Shown piece after piece: positions 8,838-16,761 of a DNA stretch of 64,000 nt. A program made the translations under genes and the position numbers. The stretch lies in contig NZ_QOUX01000001.1 of the NCBI RefSeq assembly GCF_004116265.1, forward strand, positions 1 through 64,000, given 5' to 3'. Within the stretch, counting starts at the first letter, position 1, and the number at the start of each line of letters is the position of its first letter. This DNA is from Anaerobacillus alkaliphilus. GTDB lineage: Bacteria; Bacillota; Bacilli; Bacillales; Anaerobacillaceae. The notes under the pieces are model-generated. The model did no database searches. It had not been told where the DNA came from and saw only the letters and a program-made list of their open reading frames with translations.

Positions 8838-8966
8838 TTACGGTTTTTGGAACTTATTATTCTTGATTTTTCCTAAAATCTCATTTTTATCATGTTCATT
8901 AAAAAATTTTAATTTATGGAGTAGATGAGTATAATTTATTATTCTTTGAACAGATTTTTTTCTCAT
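8838..8966 (-). CDS. small hypothetical protein (42 residues)
   Basis: A 42-residue reading frame starts MRKKSVQRIINYTHLLHK and ends NNKFQKP. It has a strong ribosome site (AAAGAGGTG) seven bases before its ATG. The composition is basic and rich in Asn and Lys. I do not recognise a family. It lies between the guanine-riboswitch promoter and cimA, on the opposite strand to cimA. The good ribosome site is the main support; conservation is not testable here. Confidence 0.5.
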   Translation of the reverse strand: MRKKSVQRIINYTHLLHKLKFFNEHDKNEILGKIKNNKFQKP

Positions 8967-9190
8967 GCTTGTTCACCTCTTTCCTTAAGGCAAAATTTTT
9001 GTTTTTGTTAAACATTATATGTAAGAAGATGTAAAATGCTAATTACAATGGATTAATTAATTTAATTTTCTAATTTATTTGAAAATAAATAGAAAATGTA
9101 AAGTAGCTATGTTATACTTTTAACCATTATAAAGATAATTTAGTGAGTAAAAACGTTAATGTGATAAAGATCTGAATTGGAGGAATTAGC

Positions 9191-10816
9191 TTGAGGGAAC
9201 AAGTTTTTCTCTATGATACGACCTTAAGGGATGGGACCCAAGGTGAGGGAATTAGTTTATCGGTTGATGATAAATTAAAAATTGTTACAAAGTTAGATCA
9301 GCTTGGAGTGCATTACATTGAGGGTGGTTGGCCAGGAAGTAATCCCAAGGATATGGAGTTTTTTCGGAGAGTCCAAGAATTACATTTGAAGAAAAGTACA
9401 ATTACCGCATTTGGTAGTACGAGAAGGAGTGGGGGTAGCGCAGAGAATGATGAAAATCTCTTAAAAATAATTGAAAGTAAGGTAGGTACAGTCGCAATTT
9501 TTGGTAAAGCATGGGACTTCCAAGTTCAAGAAGCCTTGCGAACAACGTTAGCAGAAAACCTTCAAATGATTAGTGATTCTGTACGCTTCTTAAAAAGCCA
9601 TGGTTTAGAAGTGATCTTTGATGCTGAACATTTTTTTGATGGTTATAAAGCTAATAAAAATTATGCAATGAAAGCCTTGTTTGCTGCAGAAGATGCAGGA
9701 GCTAACTGCATAGTGTTATGTGATACAAATGGTGGTACATTACCACATGAAATTTCTGAAATTGTCAAAGATGTTTGTGGTAAAGTACATATTCAAGTGG
9801 GAATTCACTGTCATAATGATGGAGAACTAGCGGTTGCAAATTCATTAATAGCTGTCCAGGCTGGGGCAAGACAAGTGCAAGGGACAATAAATGGTTACGG
9901 TGAACGCTGCGGTAACGCCAATCTAGTTTCAATTATTCCTAATTTACAAATGAAGTTAACGTATACTTGTGTGGAAGAAGAACACTTAAAAAAGTTAACA
10001 TCAATAGCCAAATATGTTCATGAAATAGCTAATCAAACAGCTCCTAGTAATCAGCCTTTTGTAGGTAGAAGTGCTTTCGCTCATAAAGGGGGGATGCATG
10101 TGAGTGCAGTATTAAAACACCCCCAAACATATGAACATGTGTTGCCAGAGCTAGTAGGGAATAATCGCAGAGTATTAGTTTCTGAGCTATCAGGCCAGAG
10201 TAATTTGATGTTTAAAGCGCAGGAATGGAACATAAAGCTTGATAAAAAAGACCCGACCTCAAAACAATTATTAGAGACAATTAAGATAAAAGAGCATGAA
10301 GGCTATCAGTATGAGGCAGCGGAAGCTTCCTTTGAACTTCTTGTCAAACAGAGCTACGGTAGTTTGAAAGACTATTTTATATTAGACTATTTTAAAATAT
10401 TTATTGAAAAAAATGGAGACGAAAGTTTTTCAACAGAAGCAGTTATTAAGCTTTGCATACAAGATGAAATCATTTTAACTGCAGCGGAGGGGAATGGTCC
10501 TGTAAATGCCTTAGACCATGCGTTACGAAAGGCACTAGAGCAGTTTTACCCGATAATTAGAAATATGCATTTATCGGACTATAAAGTTCGAGTGTTAGAT
10601 GAAACAGAGGCTACCGCCTCAAAGGTACGAGTGCTAATTGAGTCTACTGATGGTCAAGAGAAATGGAGTACCATTGGTGTTTCAGCAAACATAATAAAAG
10701 CAAGTTGGTTAGCACTTGTAGATAGTGTTCAATATTATCTAATGAAAAACGATGATGTAATTGAGCTCGTCTATCCCCAAAAAACAAACAATAGTCTTGG
10801 AGTAAGTAACCATTAA
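9191..10816 (+). CDS. cimA: citramalate synthase
   Basis: The 541-residue protein belongs to the HMGL-like/LeuA family in the CimA (TIGR00977) branch. It starts VFLYDTTLRDGTQGEGISLS, with the catalytic DTTLRDG metal and acid motif, has GIHCHNDGELAVANS (metal-binding HxH) near 207-221, and GTINGYGERCGNANL. The C-terminal part (about 400-530) is a LeuA-type allosteric dimer domain. It condenses pyruvate and acetyl-CoA to (R)-citramalate, a threonine-independent route to 2-oxobutanoate and isoleucine. The start is TTG at 9191 with GGAGGAATTAGC before it. It appears monocistronic. Confidence 0.92.
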   Translation: MREQVFLYDTTLRDGTQGEGISLSVDDKLKIVTKLDQLGVHYIEGGWPGSNPKDMEFFRRVQELHLKKSTITAFGSTRRSGGSAENDENLLKIIESKVGTVAIFGKAWDFQVQEALRTTLAENLQMISDSVRFLKSHGLEVIFDAEHFFDGYKANKNYAMKALFAAEDAGANCIVLCDTNGGTLPHEISEIVKDVCGKVHIQVGIHCHNDGELAVANSLIAVQAGARQVQGTINGYGERCGNANLVSIIPNLQMKLTYTCVEEEHLKKLTSIAKYVHEIANQTAPSNQPFVGRSAFAHKGGMHVSAVLKHPQTYEHVLPELVGNNRRVLVSELSGQSNLMFKAQEWNIKLDKKDPTSKQLLETIKIKEHEGYQYEAAEASFELLVKQSYGSLKDYFILDYFKIFIEKNGDESFSTEAVIKLCIQDEIILTAAEGNGPVNALDHALRKALEQFYPIIRNMHLSDYKVRVLDETEATASKVRVLIESTDGQEKWSTIGVSANIIKASWLALVDSVQYYLMKNDDVIELVYPQKTNNSLGVSNH

Positions 10817-10854
10817 ACCTAATGTGAATTCTTGGATCAAAAACATACTAAGAT

Positions 10855-10896
10855 TAGTAGTGCAGACCCCGGCCAGGGTTTGTGCTACTATTTTTT
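10855..10896 (+). terminator. intrinsic terminator downstream of cimA / at IS left edge
   Basis: A 15-bp stem (10855-10869 with 10876-10890, three G-T wobbles) around loop CGGCCA is followed by six T residues. It would stop cimA transcription before the transposase. The 3' arm CTACTA also takes part in the next hairpin (10885-10903), so the two structures exclude each other. Confidence 0.75.
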
Positions 10897-11012
10897 ATAG
10901 TAGAAGTGAAGTAAGGCCGATCAGCCTCTAGGACCATTTAAGAGTCCGTATTAAAAACCGGCCGACTTCACACCCTTATTTGAATCAGTTTAGTATGTTG
11001 GGTCCATAAGAG
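10885..11012 (+). ncRNA. candidate IS110 bridge RNA
   Basis: The non-coding region upstream of the transposase can fold as a 5' hairpin CTACTAT/ATAGTAG (10885-10903), then a long stem GTGAAGT/ACTTCAC (10906-10912 with 10965-10971). Inside this a second helix GGCCG/CGGCC and an apical GGAC/GTCC hairpin enclose an internal loop with ATCAGCCTCTA on one side and GTATTAAAAA on the other. A second single-stranded-looking segment (10980-11012) follows. A 5' stem-loop plus looped guide segments is the known plan of IS110 bridge RNAs. The extent of the RNA is inferred; no promoter or end is proven. Confidence 0.5.
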
Positions 11013-11080
11013 ATCGAGTAAAAGAAAGTGGAATCGATAAGGCAATGTGAAGGCTTCTATGACTGGCAGGAGAAGGAGAA

Positions 11081-12307
11081 ATGAATATGAAACATGTACT
11101 GGCATTCGATGTTAGTATGGGGAAAAGTACGATGGTTATCTATAACCACTATAAGAAATGTGAATTTGAAGGCGAAATTAATCATAATAAGTTGTCTTTT
11201 AAAGCCTTGAATGAAAAGATTTGTGAAATCACTAAACTGGATGGTCAGGCACCTGAAATTGTATTCGAAGCATCAGGAGTTTATTCAAGACCATTAGAAT
11301 ACTTCTTTCAAACAGAAGGCTACCCCTATCATAGAGTTAGCCCGTTAGAAGCGAATTTACAAACAGCTTCAATGCGCCGTCATAAGACTGATAAAAGCGA
11401 TGCCCATGAGCTTGCTAAATCCCACTTTCGGACAGAACGTACAACGACATATCAAGAAGAAAACTATTATAAACAGATGCGCGCACTTACACGTTATTAT
11501 GATGAATTAGAAAGTGAATCTACCAACCTATTCAGCCGTATGCACGCTATTTTACAACTAAGTTTCCCTGAGCTAGAACATCTTTTTTCAAAACGTTCTG
11601 CACTCTTTTTAAATATTGTTCAGCTTTATCCACACCCAGATGAAGTATTGGAGTGTTCTAAAACTGTGATACGAAACCGATTAAAAGCGAATACAAAAAA
11701 GAATCTATCCCTTACACGCGCTGAAGAAAAAGGAATAGGACTGCTTCACGCTGCCCAAAACTCATATCCAGCAATTTCGAAAGAAGATGTGAGATGTGAA
11801 CAAGTGCGTGATTATGCTAAACGTATTTCAGACTTAAAAGAGAAAAAAGAACAGATTATTAAACAAATGGCAGAGCTATCAAAAGGACGCATAGAATTTC
11901 AAGTGCTAACTTCTTTTCCGGGGATTGGTGAAGTAACAGCGGTAAGATTAATTGGAGAAATCGGAGATCTTCGACGCTTTCAAAACCATAAACAATTGAA
12001 TGCGTATGTTGGGATCGACATTATGCGGTATCAATCTGGTAATACATTTTATAAAGATAAAATTAACAAACGTGGGAATAACAAGCTACGAAAAATCTTA
12101 TACTTTATGATTCAGACGATGATTAAACTACGTAAGAAGACTAACAATCATATTATAGAATACTACGACAAATTAAAAACGCAACCTCATGGAAAACCCC
12201 ATAAAGTTGCGTCCATTGCGTGTGTAAATAAGTTTTTGAAAGTGGCATTTCATCTAATCACACACAACATCACCTATGATTACGAAGCGGCATCAACCTG
12301 TTCGTAA
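11081..12307 (+). CDS. IS110-family transposase (DEDD recombinase)
   Basis: The 408-residue protein has the two domains of IS110 transposases. The N-terminal RuvC-like domain shows D10 (AFDVSMGKST), E63 (VFEASG) and D104/D107 (HKTDKSDAHELA). A coiled region around 240-270 leads to the C-terminal Transposase_20 domain with PGIGEVTA and YQSG, in which S319 is the expected catalytic serine, then KINKRGNNKLR. GGAGAAGGAGAA precedes the ATG. The gene is intact. The family acts with a structured RNA made from the element's own end. Confidence 0.95.
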   Translation: MNMKHVLAFDVSMGKSTMVIYNHYKKCEFEGEINHNKLSFKALNEKICEITKLDGQAPEIVFEASGVYSRPLEYFFQTEGYPYHRVSPLEANLQTASMRRHKTDKSDAHELAKSHFRTERTTTYQEENYYKQMRALTRYYDELESESTNLFSRMHAILQLSFPELEHLFSKRSALFLNIVQLYPHPDEVLECSKTVIRNRLKANTKKNLSLTRAEEKGIGLLHAAQNSYPAISKEDVRCEQVRDYAKRISDLKEKKEQIIKQMAELSKGRIEFQVLTSFPGIGEVTAVRLIGEIGDLRRFQNHKQLNAYVGIDIMRYQSGNTFYKDKINKRGNNKLRKILYFMIQTMIKLRKKTNNHIIEYYDKLKTQPHGKPHKVASIACVNKFLKVAFHLITHNITYDYEAASTCS

Positions 12308-12379
12308 ATCGTTATTTATACTATACCATACTTGGCCTCTCGAAAAAACTCAACTCGTAAGGTCTATTTGGCGTGCGCA

Positions 12380-12425
12380 AATTAATTTTGAGTGGGAGGG
12401 GTACCCCTCCCACTCAAAATTAATT
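12380..12425. repeat. perfect 46-bp palindrome
   Basis: The arms 12380-12402 and 12403-12425 are exact reverse complements with no loop (AATTAATTTTGAGTGGG... mirrored around GTAC). The GC-rich core is flanked by AT-rich outer arms. There is no T-run to make it a normal terminator. It lies about 40-75 bp right of the IS110 transposase region. Function is unknown. Confidence 0.85.
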
Positions 12426-12471
12426 CATCTAACATAAATAAAAAGATAAAAACACTTGACTGTAGGTAAGA

Positions 12472-12500
12472 AAGAGGCTGACTCAATGGGTCAGCCTCTT
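12472..12500 (-). terminator. terminator after ycgQ-like gene
   Basis: An 11-bp stem AAGAGGCTGAC / GTCAGCCTCTT lies eight bases past the minus-strand stop codon, followed on that strand by TTCTTACC. It probably ends the ycgR-ycgQ transcript. Confidence 0.8.
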
Positions 12501-12507
12501 CTCTTTA

Positions 12508-13446
12508 TTATCGAAAACTTGGATATACATACGGAGATTCCGGTTCAGCAACAACAGTCACTTCACGTAATTGGATGATTGGCAACTGGTAGCCATGATA
12601 CTCCGTCTTATTGATAGTTCCTCTCACTCTTATCCACATATCATTTTCATATAAATGGGCGTCCTCAGTTTCAACTAATGTTCCATAGACACCTGCATCT
12701 GCTGTACAACATGTCATTGAAAATCTAGCGACTACTAATCGGTTTTCCTCAAAATCCTGTTCTCGAAAAACAAATCCAGTGATTTCTAGTTCTTTCCCGA
12801 TAAAGCTTTCCAAATGCAAGTCAAGTAGGGTCATAATGTCTAAATAGTTTTGATCCGTGACTTGTATTACTGGTTCATTTAATAATTCGGTCATTAGCTC
12901 TTTATAGTATTCACTAAACCACTCTTCATCGTAATAGTCCTCAATTTGAAAATGTTCAATATCCTCATCAATCGATTCTAAACTAGCTAAATAGCCTTCG
13001 GGATCATTCAAGAATTGGTCTGCACGAGGTGTAGAAGAGTCTACTGGTTTTGCAAGGTTCATTCCAGAGCCATAAATAATTCCGCGATTAGCGGCTACTT
13101 GACTATTTAACGCTTGATCTGGAATCATAAATCCCATCAGAAGTGGGACGATAAAGATTGAATATATTAGTAGCTTAATCCAACCGGGTCCTTTTACTTG
13201 GTGATCTAAACCACAATCACAATCTATTTCTTCTTCAGCTTGGCCCTTTTTTGTACTCCGAAAAATTTGGAGGATACCAAGTAAGAAAAAGACAATAATT
13301 GAAAAATAAATAAAAGGCATCATTTTAGGGGCAATATAGTATTTCATGTTGTCGGTAATAATGAAGCCTAAAATCAGTAAGGCAAAACCGAAGAGGATAA
13401 TACCTCTAATATAAGCGTGAAAACCTAAGTCGCCTTTATTGTTCAA
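12508..13446 (-). CDS. ycgQ: TIGR03943/DUF1980 permease-partner protein (YcgQ-like)
   Basis: The 312-residue protein has two N-terminal membrane segments (about 12-30 and 38-60), a cysteine pair CDCGLDH near 78-84, a third hydrophobic segment around 92-110, and a long C-terminal domain ending in a strand-rich part with FSMTCCTADA. This matches the TIGR03943 family, which is found beside DUF318 permeases. It starts 34 bases after the ycgR-like gene, so the two are one operon. The Cys pairs could bind metal. The precise role is unknown, though family context and the COG0523 neighbour point to metal handling. Confidence 0.82.
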   Translation of the reverse strand: MNNKGDLGFHAYIRGIILFGFALLILGFIITDNMKYYIAPKMMPFIYFSIIVFFLLGILQIFRSTKKGQAEEEIDCDCGLDHQVKGPGWIKLLIYSIFIVPLLMGFMIPDQALNSQVAANRGIIYGSGMNLAKPVDSSTPRADQFLNDPEGYLASLESIDEDIEHFQIEDYYDEEWFSEYYKELMTELLNEPVIQVTDQNYLDIMTLLDLHLESFIGKELEITGFVFREQDFEENRLVVARFSMTCCTADAGVYGTLVETEDAHLYENDMWIRVRGTINKTEYHGYQLPIIQLREVTVVAEPESPYVYPSFR

Positions 13447-13480
13447 GATAAATCAACCCTTTCCGTAAAAGTTAAATCCC

Positions 13481-14512
13481 TTATAACACAAAAAAATGAA
13501 GTAATAATACTGAGGTAAATACGACAATTGTAACAGTTCCCATAAATACTAGGACAAACTTAGTTTTAAAGAACGCTAGTAACATGACTGTATTTTTTAA
13601 ATCAAGCATGGGTCCATAAACTAAAAAGGCAATAATAGAACTAGTTGTAAAGTTATTTGCAAATGAAGCAGCAACAAAAGCATCGGCTTCAGAACAAAGT
13701 GACAATACATATGCAAATGCCATCATAACAAATGTGGCAGAGTACTCGTTTGAACCTAGTGCTTGAAGAATACTTCTATCTAAGAACGTCTGAAACATTG
13801 CAGCGATAAAAGCCCCAGCTATTAGATATTTTCCCATCATAAAGAACTCATCTGCAGCATGGTACATTGTTTGTTTTACACGGTTAGGCTTCTTATTTGA
13901 AGTAATAACTTGTGTTACTTGGCTTCCAATTAGTTCTTCTTTGCTCCATTTTAGTTGATCCTTCTGTTTGCGGAAAATCATATAGATAATTGCGCCAATC
14001 AAGATAGATAAGACAAAGGCAAGACCCATACGTGAGTAAAGTACTGTTGGGTTTGAACGAAATGCATAGAAGGTAGAGGCAAATACAACAGGGTTTAATA
14101 TTGGTGCCCCAACTAAAAATACGACACCAACATGTAACGGCATTCCCTTTTTAATCAGTCTTCTAACCACAGGTACAATTGCACACTCACAAATAGGGAA
14201 AATCGCCCCAAGAATTGCTGCGGGAAATAACGCAGCAACAGCATTTTTAGGTAGATAACGTTGAATAGTATCTTCAGAGACATAAATTTGAATTAAAGCA
14301 GATACAAATACTCCTAGTAGAATAAAAGGGAAAGCCTCTATAATAATGCTAATAAAAATTGTGTTCACGTTCACCAAACTATCCGGTAAATTTGAAAAGG
14401 TAACCGAGCCTTTGATTTTTTCAGTATTAAAAAATAGCAACAAAAATACTAGTAACAACATGACACCGAGTAAATCTTTAGCTAAAGACGAAACAGATTC
14501 TTTTAGATTCAT
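13481..14512 (-). CDS. ycgR: DUF318-family permease (YcgR-like)
   Basis: The 343-residue membrane protein reads as a DUF318 (PF03773) permease with about eight to ten membrane segments in two halves. The repeated halves show AAILGAIFPICECAIVPVVRRLIKKGMP and YVLSLCSEADAFVAASFANN-like motifs in shortened form: FPICECA near residues 106-112 and LCSEADAFVA near 271-280. These cysteines are characteristic of the family. It is first in the operon with the YcgQ-like protein and divergent from a COG0523 GTPase. The transported substrate is not known; arsenic and zinc links are reported for relatives. Confidence 0.82.
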   Translation of the reverse strand: MNLKESVSSLAKDLLGVMLLLVFLLLFFNTEKIKGSVTFSNLPDSLVNVNTIFISIIIEAFPFILLGVFVSALIQIYVSEDTIQRYLPKNAVAALFPAAILGAIFPICECAIVPVVRRLIKKGMPLHVGVVFLVGAPILNPVVFASTFYAFRSNPTVLYSRMGLAFVLSILIGAIIYMIFRKQKDQLKWSKEELIGSQVTQVITSNKKPNRVKQTMYHAADEFFMMGKYLIAGAFIAAMFQTFLDRSILQALGSNEYSATFVMMAFAYVLSLCSEADAFVAASFANNFTTSSIIAFLVYGPMLDLKNTVMLLAFFKTKFVLVFMGTVTIVVFTSVLLLHFFVL

Positions 14513-14613
14513 AGACGATCTACTCCTATTTATTTTTTATAATTTATATTATTTTTTCTCATTCTAGTATTCTACCATAAAATCACGATTAGATAAAATG
14601 ACGTGAAAACAAT

Positions 14614-14634
14614 AAAAAGGAATGATTCTTATTT
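14614..14634. promoter_or_regulatory. candidate Zur-type operator
   Basis: The 21-mer AAAAAGGAATGATTCTTATTT agrees at 14 of 20 defined positions with the Bacillus Zur box AAATCGTAATnATTACGATTT, including the central AATnATT. It lies in the divergent promoter region between the permease pair and the COG0523 GTPase, 60 bases before the GTPase start. Related Fur-family proteins bind similar sites, so the regulator is inferred from context. Confidence 0.4.
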
Positions 14635-14693
14635 GTAAAAAAAGAGTGGATATGCTATCTTAAGATGAATCCAATTGAATGGAGGAGACTTGT

Positions 14694-15677
14694 TTGAGGA
14701 AAATCCCAAGCTATATTATTACCGGATTTTTAGGTAGTGGTAAAACAACTATATTACAAAAAATACTAGATTACTGTAGAAAGAAAAGTTTAAAGCCTGC
14801 CATTGTATTAAATGAAATTGGAGACATAAATGTTGAACAAGGGTTGTTTCAAGATAACCAAGTTCTAGAAATGTTAAATGGTTGCATTTGTTGTTCTATT
14901 CAAGGTGATTTTACAAGGGAACTTCATTCTTTTTTATTATCATTAGATGAGAAAGATGTACCTGATGTTATATTTATTGAAGGAACTGGTATTGCAAATC
15001 CGTTGGAAATTGTTGATGGGTTAACAGACCCTCTTTTGATTGAGTGCATAGATTTATTTTCAATAGTAAATATAATTGATGCTAGTAAGTATTTGGAATA
15101 TCAAAGTATCTTTTCAAGCTCAAAAGAAGTGCGTTCGGTCTTGAAAGCACAAGTTACTACAAGTTCTTTTATCATAGTAAATAAAGTAGATTTAGTAACA
15201 GAAAAAGTGAAAGAGAAAGTACTTAAAAAAGTTACTAGTCAAAAAAGAGGTGAAACTCCTCTTGTGGAAGCAAGTTATGGTGAAGTAGATATAAATCAAC
15301 TGTTGGAACAAAGGTTTGTTATTAATCGTAAAGGTGAAGACACATGTGGTTGTTCTAGTGACCATTCATGTGATGAGCATATTGGCCACCACCATAATCA
15401 CTCGTTTCAAGCAGTGAAGATTGAAGTACCTAAGCCTGTAGAACGAATTAAACTTGAAAAGTGGTTAAAGCAACTACCTGAAACGATTATTCGTGGAAAA
15501 GGGATCATTCAATTAACAGAAACGGTGGGAAGCTTTCAATTTCAATTTGCTTCAAAACAACTTCATTTAAATAGAGTAAAGGAATTACCAAAGATAGATC
15601 CTTGTCTCATACTAATTGGCGTTGATATTAATAGTTCAGAAATTAGACAGTCGTTTCATCAGGAATTTATTAAATAG
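14694..15677 (+). CDS. COG0523 (CobW/ZNG1-type) GTPase metallochaperone
   Basis: The 327-residue protein starts IPSYIITGFLGSGKTT with the Walker A GSGKTT near the N-terminus, has the family signature GCICCS (CxCC metal site) near 65, the Walker B region DVIFIEGTG, and NKVD for guanine. A histidine/cysteine-rich insert (CGCSSDHSC...HHHNHS) lies around 218-240, followed by a CobW C-terminal domain. TTG at 14694 is preferred because GGAGGAGA sits eight bases before it; an ATG five codons upstream lacks a ribosome site. The family inserts or chaperones zinc or other metals. The opposite permease operon and Zur-like box suggest zinc-limitation response. Confidence 0.88.
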   Translation: MRKIPSYIITGFLGSGKTTILQKILDYCRKKSLKPAIVLNEIGDINVEQGLFQDNQVLEMLNGCICCSIQGDFTRELHSFLLSLDEKDVPDVIFIEGTGIANPLEIVDGLTDPLLIECIDLFSIVNIIDASKYLEYQSIFSSSKEVRSVLKAQVTTSSFIIVNKVDLVTEKVKEKVLKKVTSQKRGETPLVEASYGEVDINQLLEQRFVINRKGEDTCGCSSDHSCDEHIGHHHNHSFQAVKIEVPKPVERIKLEKWLKQLPETIIRGKGIIQLTETVGSFQFQFASKQLHLNRVKELPKIDPCLILIGVDINSSEIRQSFHQEFIK

Positions 15678-15680
15678 AAG

Positions 15681-15704
15681 AGAGGCCGACAGCTGTCGGC
15701 CTCT
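15681..15704. terminator. bidirectional terminator between COG0523 gene and uppP
   Basis: AGAGGCCGACAG and its exact reverse complement form a 12-bp stem between convergent genes, followed by TTTGTT on the plus strand and TTCT on the minus strand. Confidence 0.85.
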
Positions 15705-15707
15705 TTG

Positions 15708-16538
15708 TTAAATATCAATCACTGTTGTAGGATCAATAAATAAAAATACCAGGATTGCTACCACAAAGCAATAAATGGCGAAGTAAATTAATTTGCTTCT
15801 TTTTAAGAAGTCAATCAACCAGATAATCCCTAACCAGGAAAATACAAAAGTTGTTATAAAGGATACTACTAAAGCTGGAGTACCAATTGCAGCAAAGATA
15901 TCTCTACTCACGTCTCCAACCGCCAAAACTGTCGATCCTAAGATTACAGGGATAACAAGTAAAAATGAGTAACGTACAGCAGTTTCACGGTTTAAACCGA
16001 TGACTAGTGCAGCAATTAACGTTGCCCCTGACCTTGAAATACCTGGGAGAACTGATAACGTTTGTGCTAGACCAACAATAATTGAGTCAAGGAAAGTCAT
16101 TTCTTTTTCAGTACGGTTTCCGTAACGATGGAATCTTTCAATGAAAACCAATCCTAAACCTGTTACTACCAATGTAACTGAGATAAATGTAGGTGATTTC
16201 ATGTTATCACCAATATAATCTTTTAATAAAATCCCTAGCCCGCCGGTAATAAATGTGGCGACAATAATATAAAGGGCAAAAAGAAAGTGGACACGATTTT
16301 CAGCAGATTTCGTTTTGAAATAACGAAAGAAACCAACTATGACAGCTAATAAATCTTTTCTAAAATAAATCACAACTGCTAAAATAGATGCAATATGTAA
16401 GTAAATTTCAAATGCTAACCCAGGAAAAGGTGTTCCTAGTATGAGTTGGGTAATTACAATGTGTGCAGTACTTGAGATTGGTAAAAATTCAGTTAAACCT
16501 TGAACAATTCCAAATAAAATAGCTTCTAATATAGACAT
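15708..16538 (-). CDS. uppP: undecaprenyl-diphosphate phosphatase
   Basis: The 276-residue integral membrane protein matches UppP/BacA. It has about eight hydrophobic segments, the catalytic region GLTEFLPISSTAH at residues 14-26 and the second signature PGISRSGAT near 164-172. It hydrolyses undecaprenyl pyrophosphate to recycle the wall lipid carrier and gives some bacitracin resistance. GGAAGGAGACAT precedes the ATG. It is transcribed alone. Confidence 0.95.
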   Translation of the reverse strand: MSILEAILFGIVQGLTEFLPISSTAHIVITQLILGTPFPGLAFEIYLHIASILAVVIYFRKDLLAVIVGFFRYFKTKSAENRVHFLFALYIIVATFITGGLGILLKDYIGDNMKSPTFISVTLVVTGLGLVFIERFHRYGNRTEKEMTFLDSIIVGLAQTLSVLPGISRSGATLIAALVIGLNRETAVRYSFLLVIPVILGSTVLAVGDVSRDIFAAIGTPALVVSFITTFVFSWLGIIWLIDFLKRSKLIYFAIYCFVVAILVFLFIDPTTVIDI

Positions 16539-16761
16539 AATGTCTCCTTCCTTAATGTAAAAATCACTGATACTAATTCTAGCAAAATAAATGTAAATGA
16601 TAAAGAGGAATAATTTTAACTAAGCATTTTTTATTGCAAGTAAAATGAACGTTCTTTATACTTGAAAGAATAAACGGCATAAGGAAAAGTTCCTCTGAAA
16701 CGTTAATGACAATTTTAACAATTCGTGTTTTGGACTGTGACATTACTTTGGAGGTAAAAAA

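Larger units (their letters stand above)
10831..12342 (+). mobile_element. IS110-family insertion sequence (ends approximate)
   Basis: One transposase gene (11081-12307) is preceded by about 230 bases of structured non-coding DNA, the layout of the IS110 group, in which the left non-coding end encodes the bridge RNA. IS110 elements lack conventional terminal inverted repeats, so the ends cannot be read directly. Candidates are a CT core at 10831-10832 with one near 12341-12342, or the shared CATACT at 10844-10849 and 12327-12332. No target duplication is expected. The element sits between cimA and the ycgQ-like gene. Confidence 0.75.
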
